DNA from: Silurus meridionalis
Taxonomy: Eukaryota; Chordata; Actinopteri; Siluriformes; Siluridae
Length of the DNA: 64,000 bases
NCBI RefSeq assembly: GCF_014805685.1
Contig: NC_060892.1
Location: 4,815,490 to 4,879,489, forward strand
Direction of reading: 5' to 3'
The notes beneath the pieces are model-generated. The model was given only the letters and a program-made list of their open reading frames with translations, was not told the origin of the DNA and ran no database searches. Each line of letters opens with the position of its first letter. Positions within the stretch are counted from its first letter, which is position 1. Shown piece after piece: positions 52,291-64,000 of this stretch. The translations under genes and the position numbers were made by a program.

Positions 52291-52994
52291 ATTTGAAAAC
52301 AACCTTCAAGGCTTTTGATCCTTTCTCAGTGTTCGATCAAAGCAGCCTATTCTCCAACTTGTCCTCTATTACTTTATCACGATTTACACTTCAATGGGCA
52401 ACCTAATTTTTCAACGCAGTTAGAGGTTAAGTTACAAGACCCTTAACACTGATTCTTTATACACAGCCCTATTCAGATGACATGAAAGAGAGTGACTAAC
52501 TGGCTAAGCTATTCTGATGACTGAGTAGCGGAGATAATCACTACGCTCTTCGAAAATCAAACAATTTAGCGTTTGTCTCGGCTATGCAGTCAAATGTTTA
52601 CGGTCTCTTGATTTAAGCTTTTTAAATTTCAAAAGGAAGATGCTCACATCAATCAGCTATTTGAAATGCAGTCTAACTTATGGCCTATTTTGTTTTCTGT
52701 GATAAGCATGTTTAAAGGGAGGGTGCGAGACATGCTGTCAGAGATCCCACTGGTTTCCACTTTGTTCATGTCACACAAAATTCGACAGAAAATCTGAAGG
52801 CAAAACCAAGCTTTCATCATAAACTGAACTGTTTCAAATGTTTTTTTTTTTATTTAGATGTCCACAGTAATGTCTTTCAGCTGGTGATATGTACCTTTCG
52901 GTTTCTAAGGCAAACTAGAACTCACATTTACCCTGTTTATCATGTTTTTTCACACATCTATAACTTCACACAGATAAACTGATCGAATATATTT
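52291..52994. other. Upstream impact intron, unassigned
   Basis: No exon or repeat recognised. Confidence 0.4.
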
Positions 52995-53665
52995 GCAGAC
53001 TATAGTGCTCTCCAATAATATAAGCAATAAACCTGATATATGCCATGGGTGGCAATATTATTGGAAGGCAAAAATGTTCACAATTGTACAAAATTCTCTT
53101 GTTTACCTTTGGAATTTTTCAAAGAAATTCACAAAAATACAGTATTATTAAAAATATAAATTGGTAAATATGCGTGAGAATAATATATTTAAAGTATTTT
53201 TCAAATGATATTTCACATTTGTTTACGTGTTTTTTTTTTATAAAACACATGGGTCAAAATTGTTTAACCAAAACTTACACAGGGGTATAAATATGAGGTA
53301 ACAAATGCACCAAATTCACTTAGTCATTCATCACAATGGGGAAGACCGAGGAATAAAGCTGTGATGTGCAGCAAAAGGTTGAAAATGCCCATTTTTACCA
53401 TCAAGGCATTAATGGAGAAGTTCAAATGTGGTGGAAATGTTATGATTCCTAAAACATCATGTGTCTATACAACAGTAGGAGGCAGTATAGAGGACAAGAG
53501 GATGGTCAGAGTGGCCACAAAATCTTCATGCATCACAGCTGGAGAATTGCAGCAGGTAGTTGGGGTCAGAAAGTCTTGAAAAACTACAATCACCTACATC
53601 AAGATGTTTGGAAGGGTTTGAAGAAAATACTCAAATCAAATAAACTCGAGCATGTTCAGTTTTGA
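52995..53665 (+). mobile_element. Tc1-like relic, subfamily G, 5' half
   Basis: The left end AGTGCTCTCCAATAATATAA echoes a common fish Tc1-type terminus. A start-like GGGGAAGACCGAGGAATAAA follows the AT-rich leader. SIEDKRMVRVATKSSCITAG then ELQQVVGVRKS fits the second helix-turn-helix region. Heavily mutated; the 3' half is absent. Confidence 0.6.
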
Positions 53666-53904
53666 ATGCGTTGAAAGACGCCGGTTTTGACATAACAGCA
53701 TTACAATATTTTTCTTGATAAAATAAAATGTGGTAATACTGCCTATGAAATATAGGTATTATAGGATATGGAGAGATTGACGCATCGGATATGCATTAAT
53801 AATGAACCCAATTGATTGAGTCCTAAGAGATTGCCATCCTTGCAATATATTTAACAATCTGCTGAACCTTTTAATGAATTAATTTAAACAAAATGTATTG
53901 GTGG

Positions 53905-54060
53905 AAGCTTTGTGGTTAAGGCTTTGAACCTTGGATCAGAATGTCACGAGTTTAAATCCTAGCACCACCAAACTACCACTGTTTGGTCCCTGAGCAAGTT
54001 GAGCTGCTCAGTTGCAAGTCACTCTGAATAATGACGTCTGCCAAAATGCTGTAAATCTAC
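53905..54060 (+). mobile_element. tRNA-derived SINE with type-i tail
   Basis: A box TTTGTGGTTAAGGCTTTGAA, B box ACGAGTTTAAATCCTAGC, body CCACTGTTTGGTCCCTGAGC and tail GTCACTCTGAATAATGACGT then CTGCCAAAATGCTGTAAAT. Confidence 0.85.
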
Positions 54061-54289
54061 ATGTAATTCAGTTTGATCAGACCAATGCCATAAAACACTC
54101 ACAGAAAACATATTTTGAGCATCACTGAACGCTGATTTCTATATTGTAGGATTGTTTGGCTATGCTGATAACAGCTAGTCTTACCAGAGTCCTTATTTGC
54201 ATCCTGAACAGACTGTACAGTGTCTCTCTTTCTCTGTCGCTCATCTACTCTTCTCCTCTCTCGCTTTCTCTCTCTGTCGAATTAAAATG

Positions 54290-54990
54290 CTCCTGAAGTA
54301 CCTCCTGAGTAATCCTATCCCTTTCTTCTTTTGGTTCCGCCTGATTCATCCCGACTCATACCTCTGGATGAAGTTCTCTCTGTGCAGCTGAGGATGATTC
54401 CACATCAACAGCCTAAAGATCCATGAAGTTACTTCAGGGTCATATTAAGGATGGATTTGGACTGTAATGTACACAGTCTACAACAATAGTTTAGAGCTTT
54501 AGTTCGTATGAACAGTTCTGCATTTAAACGCCCATCGCTGAACAACACACCTCAACAATACCGAACTTTAATGAATGGACATTGGGTGCCATGCAGATGA
54601 GGATTTTCTTTTCAGTGTGATTCCTCTAAAGTTTCTTCCTTGCCACTGTCACCACTGACTCACTCATGAGGGATAAACCTGGACTGGCACAGCTCCTGTC
54701 TGTTTATATTTATACTATTTGCACATTCTATATCTATTTTATATTCTACTTTCCTTTTCTTGTGATATTTTATACTTTAAAGTTTATAATTTATATTTTA
54801 TATTCTTATTTTTCTATATTCTATTTACATTCTTCAGTATTGGACACTCATGTAAAGCACTTCACTACATGTCATACTCTGTATGAATGTGTATGCAACA
54901 TCATAAATTTTTAGTGCCTAAAAATGTAAAGGCACTAACATATAAATTCATATTTTAGAACCTATTTATCTCCATAAAGCTGCTTTGGGA
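54290..54990 (+). repeat. Family A dispersed repeat with a second 3' end
   Basis: CTCCTGAAGTACCTCCTGAG, GAGGATGATTCCACATCAAC, GGATGGATTTGGACTGTAAT and TCAGTGTGATTCCTCTAAAG are followed by an AT-rich insert with its own end TGTAAAGCACTTCACTACAT. The original end, ATAAAGCTGCTTTGGGACTG with TGAATTGAATTAAATT, comes after it. Confidence 0.75.
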
Positions 54991-55911
54991 CTGAATTGAA
55001 TTAAATTTAATATTGCATATCCAATACAAAGACAGTCATGTGTGGTCTTAATTTTACTTGGGTCAAACCTGAGTGTCAGATAAAACCATATAATACTAAG
55101 GACATTAACTATCTACACTACCAAGTAATTAAATATCAGCTTGCAAGACACATCGTAATGCACGCAGTGCTGAGATTGCCGTGCATTCAGAGATAACTTG
55201 TAGAACTGGAATCACAAATGTCTAAATAATCATACAACTTAAGCAGGAGCAAAGCAATTTCTGCTTTTAATCATAGTTAATGATAGGTTGTCAAATTTAA
55301 GCTTCAGTAACCTCTGACCATCTCCCGTTCCCTCAGCCCAATCTCGTCCACTCCTGCCAGTGCCTTACTTGAATATTCATGACTTTACAAGTCCATGCTG
55401 TTGATCTCTGGGGAGAGCTGTGCACAACTGCCCGCTGATAGTGGCATCTCATTAGTCTAATGTTTGCTTTATGGAAAGCGAGGTGCCACTTTTCATGACA
55501 TTGTCATAATTACGCCTTTTTTAAAGGCATAAAAAGCAAAACATACTGCAACAGTGACTGCCCAGTGATTATCTGATCTTCCTAGAACAGTCAGATACTT
55601 AAAGGGTACATGACTATAGTTAGATAGCAGGGATGGTATAAAAGGCCACATGCAGCTCGACTTAATGGATCATTAAACCAGTGTTCTAAAGGAGCTTGGT
55701 ATGAATGGGAACAAAAATAAAACAACGCTAAAGAAACACTATAACCTAAAAAAAAAAAAAAAACATGTAAGAAGATAAAAAGTTAGTCCATTTTATAATG
55801 TACAAATCCAGATTTTATTTTTTCTCCATCATTGACATCTGACTATATGCATAATACTAAATTACACTCAAATTCACACTGGCCGTTTTTTTGAATTGTC
55901 TATAGAATAAA
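54991..55911. other. Upstream impact intron, unassigned
   Basis: The block 55310-55530 is less AT-rich with TTGAATATTCATGA and CATCTCATTAGTCTAATG; it could be a conserved non-coding element. No exon recognised. Confidence 0.35.
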
Positions 55912-56070
55912 ACAAACCTCAGTGGTCACGGCTCCAAGTTACTGACCAGAAGCAATCACCAAGCAGACACTCTTTGGGGCCCCTGAGCAAGGCCCTTAAC
56001 CCTAAATGCTGGTATATGCGAAGAAAGAATTTCACTGTGCTGTAAAAGTACATGTGAGAAGCATAAAGCG
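55912..56070 (+). mobile_element. tRNA-derived SINE with type-ii tail
   Basis: CTCAGTGGTCACGGCTCCAA and GTTACTGACCAGAAGCAATC form a decayed tRNA head. The body is GCCCCTGAGCAAGGCCCTTA and the tail GAAAGAATTTCACTGTGCTG. The tail matches 43.4 kb. 56071-56334 shows nothing. Confidence 0.8.
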
Positions 56071-56334
56071 TTTTTCTTTCTTGCTCGCTTTCTTGCTACA
56101 CACTTCCGTTTTATAAAATTCACACCGCAGACATGAATTTTCCCAAAGGTTTCTGTGAGGAGCAATTTAGTAACATTTATGAAAGGAGTCTCCAGTATCA
56201 GTGCTTTGTAACAGCCAGAAGTAAAGCTGTAACTTTAAGCGTTCTGACATGACAAGGTCATTAGGATTGAGGAGTTTACACTACTTGGTCACATGATAAG
56301 TCTTATTAGGTCTAATAGATAGTAAAGTGGACAT

Positions 56335-56570
56335 GAATGGATATTTGGTGATGCCCAGATGAGGATAGGTTCCCTTTTCAGTCTGGTTCCTCTCAAGGTT
56401 TCCTCCTCAATTCATTTTTAGGGAGTTTTTCCTCGACATAGTCACCACTGGCTCAGTTATTAGGGACAAACTTTTACATTCTTTTAAAACCATTTTCTCT
56501 GTGTAAAGCTGCTTTGAGACAATGTTCATCATTAAAAGTCCTATATAACTAAAAATGAATTGAATTACAT
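56335..56570 (+). repeat. Family A dispersed repeat
   Basis: CAGTCTGGTTCCTCTCAAGG, AGGGAGTTTTTCCTCGACAT, TGTAAAGCTGCTTTGAGACA and the end CTATATAACTAAAAATGAAT. Confidence 0.88.
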
Positions 56571-56974
56571 CAGTGTAGCTATAAACAGAAATATTGTGTA
56601 TATTTTGGTCTTTAATAAATAAAGCACTTTTTCAGCATTGGCAAATTGCCAGGAATCACACACTTTGGTACATATTATTAGTGGAACATTGATGAATTGC
56701 CTAAAACAGCACATTCCAAAGTGTTTTATTCCTTATTTCTTCTTTTCCTCTTACCACATTATCAGAGTTGTAGCTTTCTGAAAACTAAAGTGTCATTCAT
56801 GGTACAAGAAGGTAAACTTATACTCTTGAATGACTGTATATGGTTTGTACAGTGTTCGTTTAGTAAAGACTGGATGGGAAAGCTTTTATTATAGAGGAAG
56901 CCCAATTTATTTAAAAAAAGAAGAGCATGAATTCTGCCTGATTGGTATTTTTTTTGAATGATCACTTCTCCTCA
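56571..56974. other. Upstream impact intron, unassigned
   Basis: Short frames on both strands are shadows of each other. Nothing recognised. Confidence 0.4.
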
Positions 56975-58105
56975 AATCAAATCAAATCAAATCAAATCAA
57001 ATTTTATTTGTCACATACACATACATACAGGGTACGACATGCAGTGAAATGCTTTTAACGACGGTCCGGCATGAGGGAATAAAATGTGGTAAAAAGGGGA
57101 ATAAAAATATAAATATAATAACAAAATTTAAAGAAAAATATAGTAAGAAAAAGAAGGCAGATAAATAAAGATATAAAGATATCTAAATATATATGTATAT
57201 ATACATACATATACATATATACATATATATACACATACACAGAAAATGTTTATGGCAGTGTGCAGTTAACCAGTAAACAACAGTAAACAGTAAACAAGTT
57301 AGGCATGTTTTTGATTGTCCATAAGTGTCCGTGTGCAGTAAGGTGTGGTGTAAAGTGTCCTTGTGCGGAATGGTGTGGTATAAAAAAAGAATATAAGAAA
57401 TATGAAATAAATATGAAAAAGAAAATGAAAATATGAAAAGTAAAGTGCACTGTGCTGTGCAAGTCCAGTGTATAATGTGCCGTAGCACGAAAAGTGTGAT
57501 TGTGCAGGGGGAAAAAAGGGTAATGATGGAGAGAGTGGGCCAGTTTTTAGATCCTGGGTGTTTCCTGGTTTAAACACCGAATGGCCTGCGGGAAGAAGTT
57601 CCTCCTCATTCTCTCTGTGTTCGCCTTCAGGGAGCGGAAGCGTTTCCCCGAACGCAACAGAGAAAAGAGTCCATTGTTGGGATGGCTGAGGTCCTTCACA
57701 ATTTTCCTGGCTCTGGTCCTGCACCGCGTGCTGTAGATGTCCTGCAGGTCAGGGAGCTCGGTGTGGATGGTACGTTCAGCTGAACGCACCACCCTCTGGA
57801 GGGCTCGCCTGTCCTGCATGGTGCTGTTCCCGAACCAGGAAGTGATGCTACCCGTCAGAACACACTCAATAGTGCAAGTGTAAAAAGTCTTAAGCACCTG
57901 AGAGGGTAGTTTAAAGTCCCTTAAGCGTCTCAGATGGTACAGACGCTGCCGGGCCTTCTTCACCAGGGTGTTGATGTGACAGGACCAAGACAGGTCCTGT
58001 GTGATGTGAACACCCAGGTATTGCAGTGTATTCCAAGACAGATTTTTTTTTAAGTCGCAGGAACGTGTCACCAGGCTTTCCCAGGCTATGCCACACCTCC
58101 ATGAA
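56975..58105 (-). pseudogene. Non-LTR retrotransposon, C-terminal ORF2 and 3' tail
   Basis: A minus frame of 174 residues (58071-57547) reads YLGVHITQDLSWSCHINTLV, KKARQRLYHLRRLRDF, YTCTIECVLTGSITSWFGNS, RALQRVVRSAERTIHTELPD, SHPNNGLFSLLRSGKRFRSL and NFFPQAIRCLNQ. This is the region downstream of the catalytic core in L2/CR1/Rex-type LINEs. The 3' end GTGACAAATAAAATTTGATT has five TTTGA units at 56975-57002. The reverse-transcriptase core itself is missing (5' truncated), but this tail frame is intact, so the copy is fairly young. Confidence 0.88.
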
Positions 58106-58711
58106 TGCCTTTGATGTTTTTTTTTCTTTTGAACCTCAGATCCTTATCTCACGGGTGCACATCTATCTCACTCTCTGAGCATCTTCTGATCAAGTGTCAG
58201 TACAGAACAGATCTCTATAAGACCTTTTGTGCAGAGAATATGAATGAAATACATCCAATTGCTGGTCATTAATATAATCTTATGTATTGCAATCTATTAT
58301 CAAATCCAACTTTTATGGTTTCAAGCAGACTTGGCCATGTAGCTGTACAGCTTGTGTTGGCATGCACTGAGAAAAACATTGCTGCTGAGGAGGCTACATT
58401 TTGCCATCATTCCCCTATGTTCCGTTTGAAACGAGGCTGCCAGGGTAGTCAGCCTTTTTAAAAGTCATTAGTACAAGGCTTTACTATTTAGAACATATTG
58501 TAAGAACAGCAGTAAAATTTTTAACTATTTGCAAGTACCTCTTTTAGGCAAGGAAGTTTCACAATAGACATTGTGTCACTTAATTACAACGAGGAGAGGC
58601 AAGAGCGGATGCAAGTCCAGATAAATTCAGATAAGTGCAATTACAGTAACAAAGAAACAAAGACGGAAAAAAACACCAGAAAAACTATAAATGGGGGAAA
58701 AAAGATTTTTT
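58106..58711. other. Upstream impact intron, unassigned
   Basis: No exon or repeat recognised. Confidence 0.4.
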
Positions 58712-58895
58712 TGAGGAAGTGGTAGCCCAGTGCATAAGATGTTGGACTTCTGATCGGAAAGTCATGATTTCAGATCCCAACACCACCATGCTGCCACTGC
58801 TGAGCCCTTTAACAACGTTCTTAATCCTTATTGGCTCAGCTGTATAAAAGATTTGCCAAATGCCATAAATGTAAGCTACAAGAAACAGAAACGTA
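58712..58895 (+). mobile_element. tRNA-derived SINE with type-i tail
   Basis: GTGGTAGCCCAGTGCATAAG (A box), TCATGATTTCAGATCCCAAC (B box), ATGCTGCCACTGCTGAGCCC and the tail TTTGCCAAATGCCATAAATG. The order matches a SINE common in catfish and carp relatives. Confidence 0.88.
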
Positions 58896-59479
58896 AACCT
58901 GAACATGAACATCGGCTGAACGAACTGACCTGGACTAAAAAAACAACATAGAAGACAACTAACAAATGCACAAAAAATTTACTGAATTAGGGATTTATAT
59001 AAAAATGAAGCAGGTACGCAAACATGGACAATTGAGGTGCTGTGGCTTGTGGTGAAGATGTTCTCTAGATATAATTCTGACACAATGAACGTTTTATTTC
59101 CATTTTGGCTTCATGACTTGTTTTTTTGTATCTTTACTATTATACTAATTCATAGTATATGTCTTGCTGTATATTTTATACATTTTACCTCTACAATGGG
59201 TGACGCATATAATAGTATCATATGATACCACTAGGATACCAAGACAATATCATATAGTAATGAAGTATAGACCAAGTCTGGGTCCTTTGGGATATTAGCA
59301 GGTCTCTTTGCCATTGAAGCTTTGTTGTTACAAACTAAATACATTGCCTTGAATAAGTCTTCACTTCCACCTTGGACAATGTTACTAAATGCAATTGAAT
59401 TGAACACAAGATAATAACATTAAAGTGTGTACAATTAATTAAAAACATTGTAATTCTATAAGTATTCATGAACCGCTGT
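58896..59479. other. Upstream impact intron, unassigned
   Basis: No feature recognised. Confidence 0.4.
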
Positions 59480-59765
59480 CCCAACCCCTCAGGTGTAACC
59501 AGAGGCCACATAATTGTCTGAATAAAATTGTCCTGGTTGACCATTTGATCTCAATACAAAAACTGGTTCCAAAAACAACCGAGAGCTTGTAGAGAACATC
59601 TCATTAAACAACCATGATTCGTCTAGATGAGGCCTGGACACTCCACAAAGCTTGGCGAAATTAAAAAGTGGTGAGCCAGATGAAATCCAGCTTGAAGTCT
59701 GCCAAACTGTGTGTTCGAGACTCCTCAAACTTTTGGAAAAATTTTCTGGTATGATGAAATTCTTT
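59480..59765 (-). mobile_element. Probable Tc1-like relic
   Basis: AGTCTGCCAAACTGTGTGTT then CTCCTCAAACTTTTGGAAAA and TTCTGGTATGATGAAATTC resembles a frame around WYDEI (W-S-D-E-T in intact copies) of a Tc1-like transposase. Orientation and extent are uncertain. Confidence 0.4.
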
Positions 59766-59999
59766 TATTTTTAAAAAATTTGGCAGACATAAAAATATGA
59801 CATTGTAACCATGGTTATATCCAATTACCTATTATAAAATTGTAGGCGAACCATAATAATAAGGTAATTTCTAGGTAAGAAAACAAATTTTAAAGTCAGT
59901 TGTATCATATGCTCTAGAAAAGCGAAGGGCCAGCTAACATCTGGCTGTTTGATGCATATTGGACCTGGGGTCAGACTTCGGCTAAACCATTTCTACAAT

Positions 60000-60450
60000 C
60001 CCAATTCCATAAAAATGTTGGTTGCAATGAATATCTCATAAACCCTTTTTTTATTAAGAATAAAACACAGAAAAACAAAAAAAGTTTAAACTAATTAAAC
60101 TGAATTTGATGTCTGCAACACGTCCAAGAAAATTTGGGACAGGGCCATGTTTACCACTGTGTGACATGCCTGCTCTTCTTTTAACAGCAGTTTGTAATGC
60201 ATCTGGAAATTAAGTAGACCAGTTGCTGGAGTTTTCTGAGAAGTTAGTTGTCCCATTCGTGTCTGACACAGGATTCTAACTGCTTAACAGTCCTGGGTTT
60301 TCTTTGTCATATTTTTTGTTTTATGATCTGCCAAATGTTTTCAATTGGTGAAAGTTCTGGACTGCAGTCAGGCCAGTGGCTGGAATCTTCTAGCATGAAG
60401 CCATACTGTTGTAACTGATGCAACACCAAACAATACCTCTAACCAGTACC
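60000..60450 (-). mobile_element. DNA transposon family B, copy 2, one end only
   Basis: The left end CCCAATTCCATAAAAATGTT and AATATCTCATAAACC match the family B terminus. The interior reads GGCCATGTTTACCACTGTGT, CTGCTTAACAGTCCTGGGTT and TCTGGACTGCAGTCAGGCCA. It stops at about 60450. Confidence 0.65.
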
Positions 60451-62248
60451 ATGCTTAATTTTTGTAAAAATGGCATGTACCAATGATATACAGAAAATAT
60501 AGTTTTTATATATGAAAGGAAATTAATGGCTTCCAAAAATTCACCGGCTGTACTGCTATTTCCTCAGGTTATATACAATCAGCTGAAAATTGATGCTATC
60601 TGCAACCGTGTGTGGATTTAATACCCTAGGCTTCATAAAGTGCACACCAGCAGAGAAACGTTTAATTTGAAATAGAGCTAAAGATCAGCCGCATTTTATT
60701 GAGTATGTAGTTTCTTTCTACTTGATTATTCATAGCCACAATATAGCAGTGTCCAGCCATGAAAGCATGAGTCGGACATGAACACTAAATTTCCTGTAAT
60801 ATTCTCACACCTCTTGTCTTCTCACACCTCCTTCCCAGGAACATCATTTTCATATTAATTTGGTTTTAATATAGGCTGCTAGAGATGCTTCGATCTCACA
60901 CCTTTGTGATAGAAGATAATTCCTGTGATTGAATGCAGCTCAGGTGGCGGCGAAATGCAAGTTGTGTGGTTTAAAATGATTAATGGGTTTAATTTGTCTC
61001 ATGAATACAGCAGCTTCATGCAAAGCTTTTCGATGTTGCCATTTTTTTCAGTCCAACTACCATTTTGTACTTTACGCGAATAAATCTGCATACTAACAGT
61101 CGACCGAATATATCCATATGGTCATTTCTATGGCACTAATAAAGTAAATAATAGAAATACATTTTAAGAAATAAAAAAAAAAAAAAAAAACTGTGTCAAC
61201 CATGTGGCTGTTGCTAAAACCAACACAAATAACTCAAGGACATGTATATGAAAGACATGATGGAGAAACAGTTGCTAAAAACACAAAATGGCGATCTGTG
61301 TAATGCCTGGGTTCTTACAAATACAGTGAATATTAGATAATATTTCATCTAAAATAACCATATCGTCTTTCACAATAATGTTAGCACACACTAGTTTCTC
61401 AGCAAGCGATTTAAAAAACCCTAATCACCACAGCATATGCTCAAAAGCTAAACTGTTAGCACCATCAACTTCCTTTGCTTAGCCTGTTTGGAGCCAATAT
61501 CTTTTCTATGGTAACAAATCAGTCTCTGGGATTCGTATGATAATATAATTACCATAATCCAAGTCCAATAAACCGCTTTAAAATGTCTTGATATTTAACT
61601 AAGAAAAATACACAGACATGGTCAAGGGAATGTTTATTTAACATTTATGGAAAGCCTCTCTAGTACCATGCGGGAGCACTTTCTGGTTTCCCAGTAACAT
61701 GACAAGCTGTCTCATTATCTTAAATTGTGTGTTCCAGCACCAAAACCAACCTGCTTAAAAAACCCCAAATCACAATCTGGTCTGGAAAAAAAAATCTCAA
61801 AGATTTTGTTTGGCGTTCGAGGAAAGCAGCGGTAAAGGGATATGCATTGATCTTGAACTTGCCACCCACATCACAGAGCCTTTGAGAGGGCTGAAAAAAA
61901 GATTAACCAAGCTTGACAAGGCCTTTCATCGATCCTGATTAGATCTGTGTTAGTCAGTAGAAAAGGGCAGCTTGAAGCATATCGGGAGTTTTCAGCTCTG
62001 TTCTGCTGTTTTGTACCATAAAAATGGATTTGCATATTAAAATATCGAATATGTTTCCCGCGTTATACAATGCCGAAATGCAAAGAAAATCAAACTGTTG
62101 CAGCACCACTCACATTTACCACACAACTGTCACCGTTTAATCCAAATGCAAAGATCTTAAACCATCTTAAAACACTTCATATAATTGATGAGGCAAAAAA
62201 ATTTTTGGACAAGGAAATAATAATAAAAAAAAAGATGCTATATTTATT
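60451..62248. other. Upstream impact intron, unassigned
   Basis: A run of 18 A at about 61173. No exon recognised, including on the minus strand, where the RWD exons would be expected. Confidence 0.4.
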
Positions 62249-62337
<89 letters not shown>

Positions 62338-62356
62338 TATACATACATATACATAT
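62249..62356. repeat. (CA)n(TA)n(CA)n compound microsatellite
   Basis: About 7 AC, about 30 TA, about 7 AC units, then imperfect TACATA. The 123-residue plus frame across it is an artefact. 62357-62704 shows nothing else. Confidence 0.97.
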
Positions 62357-62704
62357 CAATAATATATATAAATATATATATATTAATATAATTGAGTCTT
62401 GGGAGAAATCTTTACAATACTATATCAGTGAGATGCTGTGAGTCATCGAGACAATTCAGCAACAATAATTCAGAGTGACTTCTGTGTCAGCAGTGTCAGG
62501 TTGGATTTCGCCGGAAATTTTTAAGCATACGTCCTATGCCAGGTCAGAACAAAGAAATCAGGCCGAAAGAAATAAAGCTTCTTTAAGCGCCACAAAGGTT
62601 AGGAACAACCATTGTCAGATGACAAGGGTTAGAAAGCGAAGAAATAAGTCAAAATTAAATGTATAGACACAAATGTCTACAATAAAATAGATACACATGT
62701 AGAT

Positions 62705-63160
62705 GCCGTAATTTCCAGACTATAAAGTGCACCCATATATAAGCCGCACCCACTGAATTTGACAAAGATTTTTATTTTGAACATAAATATGCCGCACCTG
62801 TCTAAAGTTTCTACACTGAAACTAATGAACTTTAGACAGGCTTTAATGAAAGACAATGTCTGTTACACGGTGTAACGGGTGAAATATATAAAAATTTCAC
62901 AACTATTTCTCTCTGCAGTTTATCTTTTGGCATCGTCGTACGTATAAAAAAAAGTTTTTTCTCCCGAAGCCGTGCAGCTTAGAACACACGTGAGGTGCAT
63001 TTTTACGTTTCCGTTCGGAAATGTCATTGGTCTAATATTATGGGGTTCAGTTTTTTGGCTTGAAGTTTGTGAAACCGGGAAAAACCCAGGAAAAATACAT
63101 AAATTAGCCGTCATTGTTTAAGCCGCAGGGTTCAAAGTGGCTTATAGTCCGAAAAATACG
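62705..63160 (+). mobile_element. DNA transposon family C, copy 3, internally deleted
   Basis: Left end GCCGTAATTTCCAGACTATA and right end GGCTTATAGTCCGAAAAATA. It keeps GTAACGGGTGAAATATA and GGTCTAATATTATGGGGTTC but has lost about 300 bp present in copies 1 and 2. Confidence 0.88.
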
Positions 63161-63360
63161 TAAAAAAAAAAAAAAAACAGTTACAGTTTATTTTTTTTAA
63201 TTAAATTAATTTACTGTCCAAATCCTGTGTGTGTTTGCCCTTTGACTAGCAAACCAAATCCAAACCAAAGGGACATATATCTTACAAAAAAATGGGGTAT
63301 TTCCAAACTTTTGACAGGAGCTGTAACTAGCTAACAAACTTACCAAAGTTGCTTAAGCTC

Positions 63361-63374
63361 CACATACACACATA

Positions 63375-63440
<66 letters not shown>
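63361..63440. repeat. (CA)n(TA)n microsatellite
   Basis: A short CACATACACACAT lead-in and about 31 TA units. Confidence 0.97.
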
Positions 63441-63442
<2 letters not shown>

Positions 63443-64000
63443 CTAACTTAAAGTATTCAGTGTGTTGGCCGACTTTCAATTATGTATATTAGGCTGTAAT
63501 CCTTGCTCAGGGATCTGCAAACCCAGATCAATTACATAAAATGCTTAACAAAAAAAAAATCACTTGTGCCAGAGGTTTAACTTTATCCAGATCACCTTCT
63601 GATGAACATAAGAAGAATATCTTAGCTGTGACTTAATACAAATAAATATTTTCTACATAAAGCCATTTAAGCCTGTTATTCACAGTGTCCATGTATATTT
63701 ACAATCAAAGTAAGGCTGTTTTTAGGGGAAAATCTAATTATAAACAGTTTCGAATCACCCAAGACCAGTACTGTTAATTTATAGTCAGCTTTATCTTTTG
63801 CTCTCTAGATCATTTGCAATTACCAGTGTAACTGCATTACAAGCCTTCTGCCAAAAATTCAGTTAAAATCATGTATTAAGTGTAAAAAAAAGAAATCTGA
63901 AATCACACAAAAGTGCAAAACTGCGATACTTTGGAAATTTTATATTCTAAATCTGGATGTAAAATTTATGAATGCATTTTACTGACAAACTCACAAAGAA
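63441..64000. other. No recognised feature
   Basis: AT-rich; nothing identified up to the window edge. Confidence 0.4.

Noticed and set aside
62070..62441. 123-residue plus-strand frame
   Set aside because: Most of it is the translation of a CA/TA microsatellite.

Overview
The window is AT-rich vertebrate DNA and looks like a teleost fish, probably an otophysan such as a catfish. That assignment is inference. It rests on a dense, layered load of repeat types typical of those genomes: Tc1-like transposons, hAT miniatures, tRNA-derived SINEs, RTE and L2-type LINEs, and long (TA)n and (CA)n microsatellites. No operons, bacterial-type genes, CRISPR arrays or free-standing tRNA/rRNA genes were seen.

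The one host gene I can support is impact (RWD-domain GCN1 binder, inhibitor of GCN2 signalling), on the minus strand. Six coding exons with matching splice sites and compatible phases run from 50081 down to 15262: 50081-49950, 49690-49590, 36554-36481, 32471-32381, 27597-27463 and 15321-15262 (stop). They encode about 196 residues: the acidic linker, the whole C-terminal IMPACT/UPF0029 domain and the lysine-rich tail. The N-terminal RWD exons were not found between 50.1 and 64.0 kb and probably lie beyond the right edge. Introns are about 0.26, 13.0, 4.0, 4.8 and 12.1 kb and are filled with transposon debris. The region below 15.1 kb is the 3' flank of impact; I recognise no second gene there.

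Layout. 0-15 kb: 3' flank with a local duplication, hAT-like pieces, Tc1-like copies, an L2-type reverse-transcriptase relic and a dispersed repeat I call family A (L2-like 3' tail). 14.2-15.1 kb: a DNA transposon (family B) abutting the impact 3' end. 15.3-27.5 kb: last intron, with a tRNA-Glu SINE nested in a Tc1-like copy, an RTE LINE 3' end, a fold-back element, and a 1,885-bp Tigger/pogo-like element carrying a two-level tandem repeat. Two adjacent Tc1-like relics and a 433-bp TA-flanked miniature transposon follow. 27.6-49.6 kb: introns with hAT miniatures (one with a perfect 8-bp target duplication, one split by a possible solo LTR), three Tc1-like subfamilies, an RTE relic, and a C/A-rich minisatellite with a 176-bp higher-order period. 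50-64 kb: a hAT-like element split by a 'CCGTATTTTTCGGACTATAA' element (family C), further SINEs, family A copies, a LINE C-terminal relic and long microsatellites.

The most unusual structure is the nested satellite-in-a-transposon at 20268-22152. The most useful biological result is the exon map of impact. Transposon family names are my recognition from sequence signatures, not database hits.
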